This document shows, piece after piece, positions 1 to 10,046 of a stretch of DNA of 64,000 nt. The translations under genes were made by a program, and so were the position numbers. The notes beneath the pieces were generated by a model that worked only from the letters and a program-made list of their open reading frames with translations, made no database searches and was not told the DNA's origin. The stretch is from NCBI RefSeq assembly GCF_044335535.1, contig NZ_JBIQVZ010000012.1, forward strand, positions 1 to 64,000. The letters run 5' to 3'. Numbering within the stretch: position 1 is the stretch's first letter; the number at the start of each line of letters is the position of its first letter. Source of the DNA: Mariniflexile sp044335535. Lineage in GTDB: Bacteria > Bacteroidota > Bacteroidia > Flavobacteriales > Flavobacteriaceae.

Positions 1-344
1 ATTTTGAAAGATAAATTAAGTGGATTTATTGACTCCCAGAATTATGTATCTGCTTATAATTTTAATGCTACTAATTTCTGCAATTTTGCATCAAGGAAGC
101 GAATCAAAAACAAGTCGCCATTTTGTTTTTTTTCAGTGCTATTTTTTTTATACCTTTCGGATAGTTTACTGGCTCTAAATAAGTTTTATGCGTCTTTTCT
201 CCTTGCCTGGATTTTTAGTATGCCGACCTACTAAATTACATCGATTTTAATCATTCAAGGGGTCAAAAATCGGCAATAGACAAAATCTATAACTTAAATT
301 CAAAAAATTAATAATCAATAGATTAAAATGCTAATAATAAACTT
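1..344. other. intergenic, no supported gene
   Basis: AT-rich stretch. A 76-codon open frame on the plus strand (from a TTG at 4) has no recognisable domain and a hydrophobic low-complexity middle; I treat it as chance. No RNA gene or clear terminator was seen. Confidence 0.5.
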
Positions 345-1622
345 TTACTTTAATCTATTAAACGGACGTATAATAAGTCGTGCCGCCTTATCAAAATTGA
401 TATAATTATAAGTCCAATTGAAGAAAACCACCACTCTATTTCGAAAACCAACCAATGCCATAAGATGTACAAACATCCAAACAAACCATGCAAAAAAGCC
501 TCCAAATTTATAATGTTTTAAATCTACAACCGCCTTATTTCTACCCACGGTTGCCATCGATCCTTTGTCTATATATTTGAATTTTTTTAGTGGTTTTCCT
601 TGTATTAATTTAATGATATTTTTACCCAAAAGTTGCCCTTGTTGAATGGCTGGTTGTGCCACTTGTGGATGTCCATTTGGATACGCTTCCGAAGCCATTA
701 AAGCGATGTCTCCAAGGGCAAAAATATTGGTATAACCTTCTACCTGATTATAGTCATTTACTTTGTATCGATTTGCACGTTCCATTAAGGCTTCAGCTTT
801 CAATCCTTTAACCAAATCCCCTGTTACGCCAGCTGCCCAAATTAAGGTATCAGACTCTAATTGTAAACTTAAATTTGTAGTTACTTTTTTGCCATCGTAA
901 TCTTTTACAAAAGTGTTGCAATGCACAAGAACCCCTAATTTAGTTAAAAATCTTGCTGCTTTTTTTGAAGCTTCTTCACTCATTGTTGGCAACACTCTAG
1001 AACTACCTTCTAACAAATAAATCTGCATATCGCCCGCAATCAAATCTCTATAATCTCGGGGTAAAACATGGTTTTTAAGTTCTGCTATAGCTCCTGCAAG
1101 TTCCACCCCTGTTGGTCCTCCACCTACTATAACAAAATTCAACAAGGCCTTCCGGGTCGCTTTATCATTGGTTATGGCTGCCTCTTCAAAATTCTGCAAA
1201 ATCAAGCTTCGAATATTTAATGCTTGAGGCACTTTTTTCATAGGCATACTATAGGTTTCAATAGCCTTATTTCCAAAGTAATTTGTTTTAGTTCCTGTAG
1301 CAATTACTAAATAATCGTAACCAATCACCCCAATATCGGTATGTATCTCATTAGTATCAGCATTAATTTCACGCACCTTTGTCATTCGAAAATACATGTT
1401 TTCATATCTCTTTATTATTTTTCGAAGTGGATACGCAATAGAATCCGGCTCTAAACCTGCCGACGATACTTGATACAATAAAGGCTGAAATGTGTGATAG
1501 TTCCGTTTATCAATCAACACCACTTGTACAGGTTTATTACCTAATGCTTTTGCTAAATTAATACCAGCAAAACCACCGCCTATTATTACAACTCTGGGAA
1601 TAGTTACTTGGGGAATATTCAT
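345..1622 (-). CDS. ndh: type 2 NADH:quinone dehydrogenase (NDH-2)
   Basis: A FAD-dependent oxidoreductase that passes electrons from NADH to quinone at the inner membrane without pumping protons. The N-terminus has the FAD-binding glycine loop VVIIGGGFAG, and a second Rossmann loop (FVIVGGGPTGVELAG) near residue 165 binds NADH. The motif AQPAIQQG, typical of the NDH-2 quinone site, lies in the C-terminal third, followed by a hydrophobic amphipathic tail (GGFFAWFVWMFVHL) that fits peripheral membrane attachment. Length of about 425 residues is normal. I start at the methionine of MNIPQVTIPRV because the 15 upstream codons precede the family's usual start. It stands alone. Confidence 0.9.
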   Translation of the reverse strand: MNIPQVTIPRVVIIGGGFAGINLAKALGNKPVQVVLIDKRNYHTFQPLLYQVSSAGLEPDSIAYPLRKIIKRYENMYFRMTKVREINADTNEIHTDIGVIGYDYLVIATGTKTNYFGNKAIETYSMPMKKVPQALNIRSLILQNFEEAAITNDKATRKALLNFVIVGGGPTGVELAGAIAELKNHVLPRDYRDLIAGDMQIYLLEGSSRVLPTMSEEASKKAARFLTKLGVLVHCNTFVKDYDGKKVTTNLSLQLESDTLIWAAGVTGDLVKGLKAEALMERANRYKVNDYNQVEGYTNIFALGDIALMASEAYPNGHPQVAQPAIQQGQLLGKNIIKLIQGKPLKKFKYIDKGSMATVGRNKAVVDLKHYKFGGFFAWFVWMFVHLMALVGFRNRVVVFFNWTYNYINFDKAARLIIRPFNRLK

Positions 1623-1866
1623 AAAAAAAGAAATAAAATATTTTTTCGCAAAGATACTATGCATCAAGTTTAAAAACTATTTTTAAATTTAATTTAATAT
1701 GGATGTAACATTCCAAAATATTAAGCTACTTATATAATGAACTCATCTTGATTTTTTTGATTGAAGCGAAAAATAGAGATTTTAGTTCCAGATTTTAGCT
1801 TTTTAGCACTCCATAGCAGCGCTACGAAGTAAAAAAACAGGTAAGATTTGGGGCAAAAAGATTATT

Positions 1867-2412
1867 TTGCAGCCAATTGAAAAAAGTCAAGATGAGTTCA
1901 ATAACTATATAACCGATTTGAATAAAGAACTAGAACATAGTTTTGTTGAATTGCTAGAAACGCATCAAAACATCATACATAAGGTATGCCGTTTGTATAC
2001 CAATAATTATGATGCGCATAACGATTTATTCCAGGAAATCACCATCCAACTTTGGAAAGCGTATCCAAAGTTTCGTGGCGATGCCAAGTTTAGCACCTGG
2101 ATGTATCGTGTGGGATTAAACACTGCTATTACACTTTACAGAAAATCGAAACGCCGTATAAACACACAAGACTTTGAAGGTGTAGCATTTAAAATAACAG
2201 CAGAAGCTTATGATGACACCGAAGAAGAACAACTTAAAATATTATACAAAGCCGTACACCAACTGAACGATATCGAAAAAGCCCTTGTATTTTTATATTT
2301 AGAAGACAAAGATTATAGAGAAATTAGTGAGACCATGGGTATTAGTGAAGTGAATGCCAGAGTGAAAATGAACCGAATTAAAACAAAACTTAGAACCATT
2401 TTAAATCCGTAA
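1867..2412 (+). CDS. ECF-type RNA polymerase sigma factor
   Basis: A sigma-70 family regulator of the extracytoplasmic function class. Region 2 is visible around residues 28-100 (DLFQEITIQLWKAYPKF, FSTWMYRVGLNTA), and region 4 with its helix-turn-helix is at residues 125-178 (DYREISETMGISEVNARVKM). The only in-frame start ahead of region 2 is a TTG, so the start is less certain than the rest. The next gene begins 4 bp after the stop and encodes a membrane protein, an arrangement common for ECF factors and their partners. Confidence 0.88.
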   Translation: MQPIEKSQDEFNNYITDLNKELEHSFVELLETHQNIIHKVCRLYTNNYDAHNDLFQEITIQLWKAYPKFRGDAKFSTWMYRVGLNTAITLYRKSKRRINTQDFEGVAFKITAEAYDDTEEEQLKILYKAVHQLNDIEKALVFLYLEDKDYREISETMGISEVNARVKMNRIKTKLRTILNP

Positions 2413-2416
2413 GCAT

Positions 2417-3052
2417 ATGGATGAATTAGAACTATTAAAGAAAGACTGGAATAAAGAAAAACCAGAACATAAAAAATTATCTTCCCAAGATATATACCCG
2501 ATGCTGCACAAAAAATCGTCATCCATCGTGAAGACGCTTTTTTACATAAGCATTGCCGAACTTGTTTTTTGGATTTTGATAAACAGCATCCCCTATTTCA
2601 CATCAAGCACCTTCAAGGAACGTTTAGATACCATCTACACAAACGACTATGTATTTACAGCACTAACCATATTTAGCTATGGCATTATATTACTATTTAT
2701 CTACCTACTGTTTAAAGCTCATAAAGCCATTTCGGTAACTGATAATGCTAAAAAATTAATGGAGAGCATTTTAAAGACCCGAAAAGTCATAAAATATTAC
2801 GTTATATATAATTTGGTCATGGCATGTATCTCTATGGCAGTAGGGATGTATTTTGCCATTATACATAACCCCGAATTGTCCGACACCATTACTCATTTCA
2901 GCGACAAACAAAAACTAATCGCCTTTGCCATTTTAACAGGCTTTACAGCAGTATTTGTATTTATTATTTGGCTATTTTACAAACTGCTTTATGGTCTATT
3001 GCTAAAACGCCTTAACCGAAATTACAAAGAATTAAAAAAACTAGAAGTTTAG
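2417..3052 (+). CDS. four-helix membrane protein, likely partner of the ECF sigma factor
   Basis: Protein of 211 residues with a charged N-terminus (MDELELLKKDWNKEK) followed by about four hydrophobic segments near residues 38-58, 80-100, 125-150 and 170-195. No enzymatic motif is visible. The 4 bp gap from the sigma gene implies co-transcription. An anti-sigma role is an inference from position and membrane location only; it has no zinc-finger anti-sigma motif (HxxxCxxC). Confidence 0.7.
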   Translation: MDELELLKKDWNKEKPEHKKLSSQDIYPMLHKKSSSIVKTLFYISIAELVFWILINSIPYFTSSTFKERLDTIYTNDYVFTALTIFSYGIILLFIYLLFKAHKAISVTDNAKKLMESILKTRKVIKYYVIYNLVMACISMAVGMYFAIIHNPELSDTITHFSDKQKLIAFAILTGFTAVFVFIIWLFYKLLYGLLLKRLNRNYKELKKLEV

Positions 3053-3446
3053 ACTGTAAGAGACTATCTAAATAATATTGGGGCGTTTACCTATCGGGTC
3101 GGGCTAGTAATTTATCTTGAGCACAGTCGAAAATGAAAATATATTTTTATTTGAAGATAAAAGCGCAGCTTACGAAAGGCTACAAGTCCTCGCTCCTACC
3201 TCGCTGTGGGCTTTCCGCTATAAATGCAAAGCATTCACGATTTCAATAATTTAAAATATCAACTTAGAGTAATCCCTAACGCACTTACCAATTAGTCAGT
3301 TTTCAGTCACAGTTTTCAGTCACAGTTTTCAGTCGCAGTTTTCAGTAAATCCTTCAACTTTAAAACTTTGAATCATAGAAACGCTTCAACTTTGTAATCT
3401 TGATACTCTGCAACTTTGAAACTCTGCTACTTTGTGACTTTGCAAC
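3053..3446. repeat. intergenic region with heptamer-type and CTTTG-rich repeats
   Basis: No gene. From 3297 to 3345 the sequence TTTTCAGTCACAG recurs; on the minus strand this is ACTGAAAACTGTG, built from the CTGAAAA/CTGACCA/CTGAACA heptamer family also found at 48978 and 63765. From 3350 to 3446 comes an imperfect array of CAACTTTGAAACTCTG-like units. Confidence 0.7.
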
Positions 3447-4034
3447 TCAATCAAACCCAAGAACCTCAACCACATCGCCAACCTGCATATTACTTAAGTG
3501 AATATTACCTACCCGAACCCGCACTAACCGTAAGGTTGGAAATCCTACTGCCGAGGTCATTTTTCGCACTTGTCTAAACTTACCTTCGTTTAATATTATT
3601 GAAACCCACGACGTTGGTCCATGTCTGTCATCCCTAATTTTTTGAGAGCGTACCGGTAATTCAGGAATAGCATCTAACTTAAACACTTTACAAGGTTTCG
3701 TTTGGTATTTCTTGCCATTAAAACCAATCTCCACTCCATTCGATAGTTTTTCAATCGCCTCAAGTGTGATATCACCATTTACTTGGGCGTAATATTCTTT
3801 ATCTACTTTTTGGCTGTTCACAAAATCGCTCATTTTCCCATCGGTTGTAAGTAATAACAAACCTTCCGATTTTTCATCCAACCTACCAATAGGCATGATG
3901 CCCACTGGAAAATCATGTAACAAACCCAAAAACTTTTTAGATTGCTGTTTGCTATCGTTACTCGCAAACTGACTTAAAAAACCATAAGGTTTATAAATTA
4001 TAAAATGGCGATGTTCGCTTTTAGACAGTTCCAT
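3447..4034 (-). CDS. rRNA pseudouridine synthase, RsuA/RluE family
   Basis: Isomerises uridine to pseudouridine in ribosomal RNA. The catalytic motif GRLDEKSEGLLLLT (Asp) is near residues 52-65, and the family C-terminal signature EGKFRQVRKMTSAVGFPTLRLVRVRVG is intact (residues 149-175). It has no N-terminal S4 domain, and with 195 residues it matches the short RluE-like branch rather than RsuA. The start overlaps the end of topB by 14 bp, so the two are probably translated from one message. Confidence 0.85.
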   Translation of the reverse strand: MELSKSEHRHFIIYKPYGFLSQFASNDSKQQSKKFLGLLHDFPVGIMPIGRLDEKSEGLLLLTTDGKMSDFVNSQKVDKEYYAQVNGDITLEAIEKLSNGVEIGFNGKKYQTKPCKVFKLDAIPELPVRSQKIRDDRHGPTSWVSIILNEGKFRQVRKMTSAVGFPTLRLVRVRVGNIHLSNMQVGDVVEVLGFD

Positions 4035-6327
4035 TCAAAATACTATAAACCAGTTCTTTGGTTGGTTTTTTTCCGTTTATTTTTTCCCTAACTGTATCAA
4101 AAGTCACCTTAAAATCGCAACCCGATTTATAAGCACTACAACCATAAGCGGCATTTCCTTTAATAACCGTACCTTTTTTACATTTCGGACAGGCTAACTC
4201 ATCTGGTGTCGCTTCCGCTTTCTTTAGTCCTTTTTTAGTCTCAAATTTAAGCTTGAAATTTTCATCAAAACGCAACAAACCCTCTACGGTACCCGTATTT
4301 ATCTTAAAGTCTTTTAAATTGACCGTAGAACCCTTTTGGAGCAACCTTAGATATTGCTTCTCCGATATTTTCTTCTCGGCAAACGTAAATGGCAATACAA
4401 AATCGCAACCTGCTTTATAATTACCACAACCATAAGCCGATTTTCCTTTTATAATGGTTGCTTTTTTACATTTCGGACAAACCTCAGCCAAAATACCCGC
4501 CGCCTTCTTATTTTCTGATTTTGCTTTGTGTTTTTTCATGGTTGCCGCATGCGATATATTAGCTCGAGTCGTTTCGCTACGTACCTCATACACCAAGGCG
4601 TCAACCATACGTTTCATGTTGTTTATAAATGCTCCTGCAGTAAATTCGCCTTTTTCAATATCTTTTAATTGCTTTTCCCAAGTACCTGTTAGTTCTGCCG
4701 ATTTTAATAAATCATTTTGAATCGTATCAATTAACTGAATACCCGTTTGGGTTGGCAATACCTGTTTTTTGTTTCTAACGATGTATTTGCGCTTAAAAAG
4801 TGTTTCAATAATATTGGCACGTGTTGATGGACGCCCAATACCATTTTCTTTCATTAAATCGCGTAACTCGTCATCGTCTACCTCTTTTCCTGCGGTTTCC
4901 ATAGCACGTAGTAACGAGGCTTCAGTAAACTGATTGGGTGGTTTGGTTTCCTTTTCTAAAAACGAAGGTTCGTGTGGCCCTTTTTCACCTTTTACAAATG
5001 TTGGTAATATATCCGGTTCTTTTTCTTTAGCGTTTGGATCTTCAAAGACCACACGCCAACCCTTTTCCAAAATTTCCTTTCCTGTGGTTTTAAACGAGAC
5101 CTCAGCAGCTTTCCCTATCACAGTGGTATTCGATACCGAACAATCATCATAAAACACCGCAATAAAACGCCTTACAATAATATCATATACCTGCTGCTGG
5201 TTGTACTGCAAGTTGCTTTGCATGCCTGTGGGGATGATAGCGTGGTGATCGGTGACTTTCTTATCGTTAAAAACCTTGGGAGACTTTTTAATCTTTTTTC
5301 CTAAAAGCGGCTGTGTTAAAGAGGCGTAATTAGTTAACTTTTGCAGAATGCCTGTTACTTTTGGGTAAACATCATTGGGTAAAAAGGTGGTATCTACTCT
5401 GGGATAGGTTACTACTTTTTGTTCGTATAAGGTTTGTGCTATTTTAAGCGTTTCGTCTGCCGAAAAACCAAACTTAGTATTACAATACACCTGCAAACCT
5501 GTTAAATCGAATAGTTTGGGTGCGTACTCGTTACCTTTCTTTTTTTCGATAGATACAATTTCAAAATCGCTTTCCTTTACTTTATTGGCCAATAATTCAC
5601 CATCTTCCTTTTTTAAAAAACGCCCTTCTTCATAGCTAAAAAGCGTTTCGCGGTACATGGTTTGTAATTCCCAATACGGTTGTGGTTTAAAGTTTTCTAT
5701 TTCTTTAAAACGGTTCACGACCATGGCCAACGTTGGTGTCTGCACGCGCCCAACAGACAATACTTGCTTGTACCCCCCATGTTTTACGGTGTATAAGCGT
5801 GTAGCATTCATACCCAACAACCAGTCGCCAATAGCTCTGGAAAAACCTGCATAGTATAAATTATCGTAGTTTGCCGATGGCTTTAAGTTTTCAAAACCTT
5901 CTTTTATGGCTTCAGTAGTTAATGATGAAATCCATAAGCGTTTTACTTCACCTTTGTAATTGGCCTCATTCATGACCCAACGTTGGATGAGTTCGCCCTC
6001 TTGCCCCGCATCCCCACAGTTGATAACCACTTCGGCTTTATCAAATAAACTTTTAACTATTTTAAATTGCTTTTGAATACCCGAATTCGACACCACTTTG
6101 GTTTCAAATTTTTCGGGAAGCATGGGCAGGTTGTTTAAATCCCAACTTTTCCAATAGGGTTTATAATCGTTGGGTTCTTTTAAGGTGCATAAATGCCCAA
6201 AGGTATACGTTACTGCATAACCATTGCCCTCGTAATACCCATCGCGTTTGGTATTGGCACCCAAAACGGAGGCAATTTCGCGGGCGACACTTGGTTTTTC
6301 GGCAATACAGACTTTCACTTTTATCAA
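4021..6327 (-). CDS. topB: DNA topoisomerase III
   Basis: Type IA topoisomerase that relaxes or decatenates DNA through a covalent tyrosine link. The Toprim domain opens the protein (VCIAEKPSVAREIASVLGA) and continues to INCGDAGQEGELIQRW. The active-site tyrosine lies in VVTYPRVDTTFLP near residue 312. Two C-terminal zinc-ribbon modules (CPKCKKATIIKG...CGNYKAGC and CPKCKKGTVIKG...CSAYKSGC) are complete. Length of 768 residues is normal. The 3' end overlaps the pseudouridine synthase. Flavobacterial copies occur both on the chromosome and in conjugative elements; nothing nearby suggests the latter. Confidence 0.92.
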   Translation of the reverse strand: MIKVKVCIAEKPSVAREIASVLGANTKRDGYYEGNGYAVTYTFGHLCTLKEPNDYKPYWKSWDLNNLPMLPEKFETKVVSNSGIQKQFKIVKSLFDKAEVVINCGDAGQEGELIQRWVMNEANYKGEVKRLWISSLTTEAIKEGFENLKPSANYDNLYYAGFSRAIGDWLLGMNATRLYTVKHGGYKQVLSVGRVQTPTLAMVVNRFKEIENFKPQPYWELQTMYRETLFSYEEGRFLKKEDGELLANKVKESDFEIVSIEKKKGNEYAPKLFDLTGLQVYCNTKFGFSADETLKIAQTLYEQKVVTYPRVDTTFLPNDVYPKVTGILQKLTNYASLTQPLLGKKIKKSPKVFNDKKVTDHHAIIPTGMQSNLQYNQQQVYDIIVRRFIAVFYDDCSVSNTTVIGKAAEVSFKTTGKEILEKGWRVVFEDPNAKEKEPDILPTFVKGEKGPHEPSFLEKETKPPNQFTEASLLRAMETAGKEVDDDELRDLMKENGIGRPSTRANIIETLFKRKYIVRNKKQVLPTQTGIQLIDTIQNDLLKSAELTGTWEKQLKDIEKGEFTAGAFINNMKRMVDALVYEVRSETTRANISHAATMKKHKAKSENKKAAGILAEVCPKCKKATIIKGKSAYGCGNYKAGCDFVLPFTFAEKKISEKQYLRLLQKGSTVNLKDFKINTGTVEGLLRFDENFKLKFETKKGLKKAEATPDELACPKCKKGTVIKGNAAYGCSAYKSGCDFKVTFDTVREKINGKKPTKELVYSILNGTV

Positions 6328-6435
6328 AATTTACAATGAGATTCCCGTTTGCACGGGAATGAAATTTGAAGTCGCAAAATAGGAATTTAGAAGGTGGTTT
6401 TAAAAAGGAATTGTTATGAGTTATTAACGAATTAA

Positions 6436-6786
6436 CTATTTGTTTTCTGAAATTAGTTTGCTTACTTCTTTTTTAAGTTTTGGAAGGTGGTTTATAAGTA
6501 TCGACCAAATATTTTCATCGGACACATTATCATAAGCGTGAATTACTTGGTTTCTTAAACCAATAATTGATTTAGCATCTGAAATTTCATGCCCAAATGA
6601 AGCATCACGATTTAAAATTCGATTAACAGCTTCACCAATTATTTCCAAATCTCTTTCAATGGCCCTTTTAAGCATCGTGTTTTTCTTGTAATTAGAAAAA
6701 TCTTTTTCTTCACCTTCAAAATAAGAGTCTATTTCATTAATGGCAAAATCAATATCGTATAACCATTTCAAAATTCGCTCATCCAT
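6436..6786 (-). CDS. hepT: HepT-like HEPN-domain toxin
   Basis: DUF86-type HEPN protein of 116 residues, the presumed RNase partner of a type VII toxin-antitoxin pair. The Rx4HxY active-site motif reads RNQVIHAY. It starts 8 bp inside the end of the upstream nucleotidyltransferase gene, the standard MntA-HepT arrangement. In characterised pairs the antitoxin adenylylates the HEPN tyrosine. Located outside the cassette array. Confidence 0.88.
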   Translation of the reverse strand: MDERILKWLYDIDFAINEIDSYFEGEEKDFSNYKKNTMLKRAIERDLEIIGEAVNRILNRDASFGHEISDAKSIIGLRNQVIHAYDNVSDENIWSILINHLPKLKKEVSKLISENK

Positions 6787-7081
6787 AAATCAATGCTTTA
6801 CTTTTATTTATGGAATTAATCAGGACTGGGTTTTTTAATGTTTGCTCTTCTACTAAATCAATATCCCTTTTAAATAATTTTCTTAATTTTTCTTTGAAGG
6901 CCATATAGTTTTCAAAGTATAAATTCAAATCAGATTTTTTAAAACGAACCAAAAAATCAATATCGCTAGCATCATTAAACGTATCGTTTGTAGCTGACCC
7001 GAATAGATACAGTTTCTCAACCTTATGCTTTTCACATAGGGTTTTTACTTTTTTTATATTTTTTTCAAGTAGTAGCATCAT
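6779..7081 (-). CDS. mntA: MntA-like minimal nucleotidyltransferase antitoxin
   Basis: Short DNA polymerase beta-type nucleotidyltransferase. The GSx10DxD motif is complete (GSATNDTFNDASDID). I start at MMLLLEKNIKKV rather than at the first available methionine 39 bp upstream, whose hydrophobic leader is not typical for the family. It overlaps hepT by 8 bp; the pair is transcribed with the antitoxin first. Confidence 0.85.
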   Translation of the reverse strand: MMLLLEKNIKKVKTLCEKHKVEKLYLFGSATNDTFNDASDIDFLVRFKKSDLNLYFENYMAFKEKLRKLFKRDIDLVEEQTLKNPVLINSINKSKALIYG

Positions 7082-7275
7082 GTCAAAGATAATAAAAAAA
7101 CAAATGCTGTTTTTTATCATAGAAGTTCATTATTTGGATTAAAAGCACACAAGGTTTTTTTACATGTAATTGTGAGAAACATGTAACTATTTAAAAATAT
7201 CATGTAACACCTCCGCAAATTAAGAGCCTACCTTTGACACGTGATATATTTCACACGCAAACAATACAAAAAAAT

Positions 7276-8346
7276 ATGAAAATCAGAAACATTTTATCAT
7301 TCTTAGTAATGGCCTCAGTTATCTTATTCACTAGTTGTGACAATAAAGATGATAATGATACACCGCTCGCCACTATTAATGAAACTTCCCCTACCAATAA
7401 TACAGCGGGTGTTTCACGTAATGCAGTCATTTCAGCAACATTTAGCGAGCCAATGGATGCGTCAACAATAACGACTTCCAGTTTTATCGTAAAACAGGGA
7501 ACAACGGATGTCTCTGGATCGGTTGACTATTCTGGAAATACGGCAACCTTTACACCATCAAATAATTTAACTGCTGGTGAAATTTATACAGCCACTATAA
7601 CTAGAGACGTAAAAAACCTTGCGGGTAAAGCAATTGCTGCCGATATGGTTTGGAATTTCACAACTGGAGGTACTTTAACCACTCTTGACGCAGTAAATCT
7701 TGGTGCATCGGCAAATTATGTTGTTTTAGCTAAAACAGCCATTAATAATTCTTCAACTTCAACCATTGTTGGTGATTTAGGATTAAGCCCTGCCGCAACG
7801 TCTTATGTTACTGGATTGGCATTAACCAATGCCACCGGATATGCAACATCGGCACAAATTACAGGTAAAGTATATGCGGCTGACATGGCTGATCCCACTC
7901 CTATTAATTTGACTACAGCAGTTGAAAATATGATTACTGCCTACAACGATGCAGCGGACAGACCCTCACCTGATTTTGTTGAATTTGCAACAGGAAACAT
8001 TGGTGGAAAAACACTTTCGCCAGGGCTTTACAAATGGACAAGTTCGGTGACCATACCTTCATCAATCACCGTTTCCGGTACAGCAAGTGATGTTTGGATC
8101 TTTCAGATTGCAGGTAACCTTAATATGAGTGCTGGTATTAATATAATTTTAGAAGGAGGTGCACAAACTAAAAACATTTTCTGGCAAGTGGCTGGAGAAG
8201 CAACTTTTGGAACTACATCACATTTTGAAGGCAATCTACTTTCAATGACAGGAATTACATTACAAACAGGAGCAACCATGAATGGAAGAGCCCTTGCACA
8301 AACGGCAGTTATCCTTGACGGAAGTTCAGTTACGAAACCGCAATAG
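7276..8346 (+). CDS. ice-binding (DUF3494) lipoprotein with Ig-like domain
   Basis: Surface lipoprotein: signal peptide MKIRNILSFLVMASVILFTSC with a lipobox cysteine. After an acidic linker comes a bacterial Ig-like domain of the SbsA type (about residues 35-135; motifs FSEPMDASTI and VWNFTT). The rest (about 145-355) matches the DUF3494 ice-binding fold: NYVVLAKTAINNSS, GDLGLSP, TLSPGLYKW, WIFQIAGNL, IFWQVAGEATFG. Such proteins bind ice crystals and are common in sea-ice bacteria; some adhere cells to surfaces. The start is the ATG before MKIRN; the preceding 14 codons lack signal character. A strong terminator follows. Confidence 0.88.
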   Translation: MKIRNILSFLVMASVILFTSCDNKDDNDTPLATINETSPTNNTAGVSRNAVISATFSEPMDASTITTSSFIVKQGTTDVSGSVDYSGNTATFTPSNNLTAGEIYTATITRDVKNLAGKAIAADMVWNFTTGGTLTTLDAVNLGASANYVVLAKTAINNSSTSTIVGDLGLSPAATSYVTGLALTNATGYATSAQITGKVYAADMADPTPINLTTAVENMITAYNDAADRPSPDFVEFATGNIGGKTLSPGLYKWTSSVTIPSSITVSGTASDVWIFQIAGNLNMSAGINIILEGGAQTKNIFWQVAGEATFGTTSHFEGNLLSMTGITLQTGATMNGRALAQTAVILDGSSVTKPQ

Positions 8347-8372
8347 TATATTAAAATAAAAATTTAATAACG

Positions 8373-8403
8373 AAAGAGGCGAGCCGAAAGGTTCGCCTCT
8401 TTT
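8373..8403 (+). terminator. intrinsic terminator after the ice-binding gene
   Basis: Stem AAGAGGCGAGCC / GGTTCGCCTCTT with a GAAA loop and a following T tract; nearly perfect 12 bp stem, 27 bp past the stop codon. Confidence 0.9.
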
Positions 8404-8594
8404 ATGTTGCTTGATAGCCCACAGCAGCAAATACTTAATACCGTTCTGTCCTGCAATCCGCAAACTTTGAATTGCTACTTACTATTTCGAAAGATCACCT
8501 TCTACTTTTATAGACCATTGCTATTTATAATTCGTTTTGCTTACAATGGTATGTTATAACTTCTAAAGTTGGAATTTATTACAAAATTCTTCTT

Positions 8595-8918
8595 TCAATT
8601 GCTTCTTTTTAACACTAAGTATGAAATCCCACTAGCAGAAAACTGGTCATTTATTTCTGAACTTAACTTTATACCTAAAGTGATTTCTCTTTGTGGAAAT
8701 TCATTAATTATATCATTAGTTTGCAAAATCTGTTTGGTTGCGAATAAATTATTTGTTCTAATTAGGGTATTTGCAATTACCGCATTGTCAGTAATATTAT
8801 AAAGTTCAAGTAATACATAGTTAATAGAACTTGCCACATATGGTTTTAAATATCTTGTATTACGGTTACCAAATTTGTTGGCAAATCGTTTTATTTTATT
8901 TATTTGATCCAAAACCAA
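8595..8918 (-). pseudogene. probable C-terminal remnant of an outer-membrane beta-barrel protein
   Basis: Open frame of 107 residues without a signal peptide. The middle (TNDIINEFPQREITLGIKLS) resembles the last beta-strands of TonB-receptor-like outer-membrane proteins, which usually end in REIxLGxKxxF. The frame runs past that point with unrelated residues and begins inside the neighbouring gene, so I read it as a decayed fragment. It could instead be a small unknown gene. Confidence 0.35.
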
Positions 8919-9379
8919 CCATGGCTTCCTGCTACAGCTCCTGCGGTTGCAATAAGACTAAGAATTAATAGTACCCAATGTGCCCTATGCATAATACTGA
9001 AAGCTCCTTCTGGGTTTTTAACTGCGTATTTTTTAAAAACCCTATGAAGTATAAATGGCTCAAGGACATAAAGTATCAATGAAAAAACTATCCAAACCAA
9101 TGTCATGGCATGTATCCACCAAAACCTGTAGTCGAAGTATCTGTTCCATGCATTCAGTTCATAGAGCATATAAAAACCTGTTATTCCCGTCAGTAAAGTT
9201 GTTATTTTCGCTTGAACTGCAAATCGCCCTTCAATCTGCTCAAATGTTTGTATTTGTTCTTCTTTCGATTTCATCTTCCTGACTGCAGGAATTAGTACGG
9301 TAGTAACCATAGCGACACCACCAATCCATAGAATTACTGCAATAACATGTATGACTCGAGCGAGTGTAAAATATTCCAT
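8900..9379 (-). CDS. CopD/DUF2269-like four-helix membrane protein
   Basis: 159 residues with four membrane segments (about 8-30, 55-75, 85-110, 132-152). Conserved-looking histidines occur in helices 1 and 3 and in HRAHWVL before helix 4, a pattern seen in CopD-like and related haem- or metal-handling membrane proteins. No soluble domain. Substrate cannot be inferred. The stop lies within the beta-barrel remnant frame. Confidence 0.65.
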   Translation of the reverse strand: MEYFTLARVIHVIAVILWIGGVAMVTTVLIPAVRKMKSKEEQIQTFEQIEGRFAVQAKITTLLTGITGFYMLYELNAWNRYFDYRFWWIHAMTLVWIVFSLILYVLEPFILHRVFKKYAVKNPEGAFSIMHRAHWVLLILSLIATAGAVAGSHGWFWIK

Positions 9380-9551
9380 TTTCCTTTAAATGTTTGCCAA
9401 TGGTTTTGTATCTCTTGAAAAGTTGCGTGTTTATTGTTTAATTTATTCAGATGCCACTTTAAAAGACTGTTTAAGTTTTTTGAAAGGTAAAACCATTTTT
9501 TAAAACTTTCAGCAGCAATAAAACTTAATCTTTGTTTAGCAATAGGTGCTT

Positions 9552-10046
9552 TTAGTTATTAATCATTGGGGAAAACTTCTCATTCTTATTTCTTAAATCT
9601 ATTCCACCTTCATATATGGATTTTAAGTTTGCTAGATAAAAAGTCCAACCGTTTGAGCAACCAAGCCGCACATATTGTTTGGAATTATCATCTAATAGAA
9701 TGTTATGATGCTTTAGCGTGACAATAACATATCCATCAACTTCTTCAAGATTTACATCCACTAAACAATCACCTTCAAAAGTAAATTGAATATAATTCTT
9801 GTCGTTGGCATTTGTGATCTTCCCTTTCATGGGTTCATTATACAAATACCAATACCATGTATATTGAATATTTTCAACAACATTCTTGTCTGGCTCATAT
9901 AAAGAATTGTCTGGTTTGTAAAAATCAACTTTCTTCAAGAACCATCGTTCTAGTTCAGACCCTTTTGTCCAAGCATCATAAATGTTGGACAAAGCAGACT
10001 TAATGGCTATTCGCATCGTATATGAAGTCCAATCAAAATTTTCCAT
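9552..10046 (-). CDS. SRPBCC/AHSA1-like (START-fold) protein
   Basis: 164 residues. The opening (MRIAIKSALSNIYDAWTKGSELERWFLKKVDF) is the typical first strand and helix of the AHSA1 branch of the SRPBCC superfamily, which bind hydrophobic ligands or client proteins. The C-terminal helix (GCSNGWTFYLANLKSIYEGGIDLR) also fits. Cytoplasmic. It is the last gene before the repeat-rich array and is not flanked by the array's matched arms. Confidence 0.8.
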   Translation of the reverse strand: MENFDWTSYTMRIAIKSALSNIYDAWTKGSELERWFLKKVDFYKPDNSLYEPDKNVVENIQYTWYWYLYNEPMKGKITNANDKNYIQFTFEGDCLVDVNLEEVDGYVIVTLKHHNILLDDNSKQYVRLGCSNGWTFYLANLKSIYEGGIDLRNKNEKFSPMINN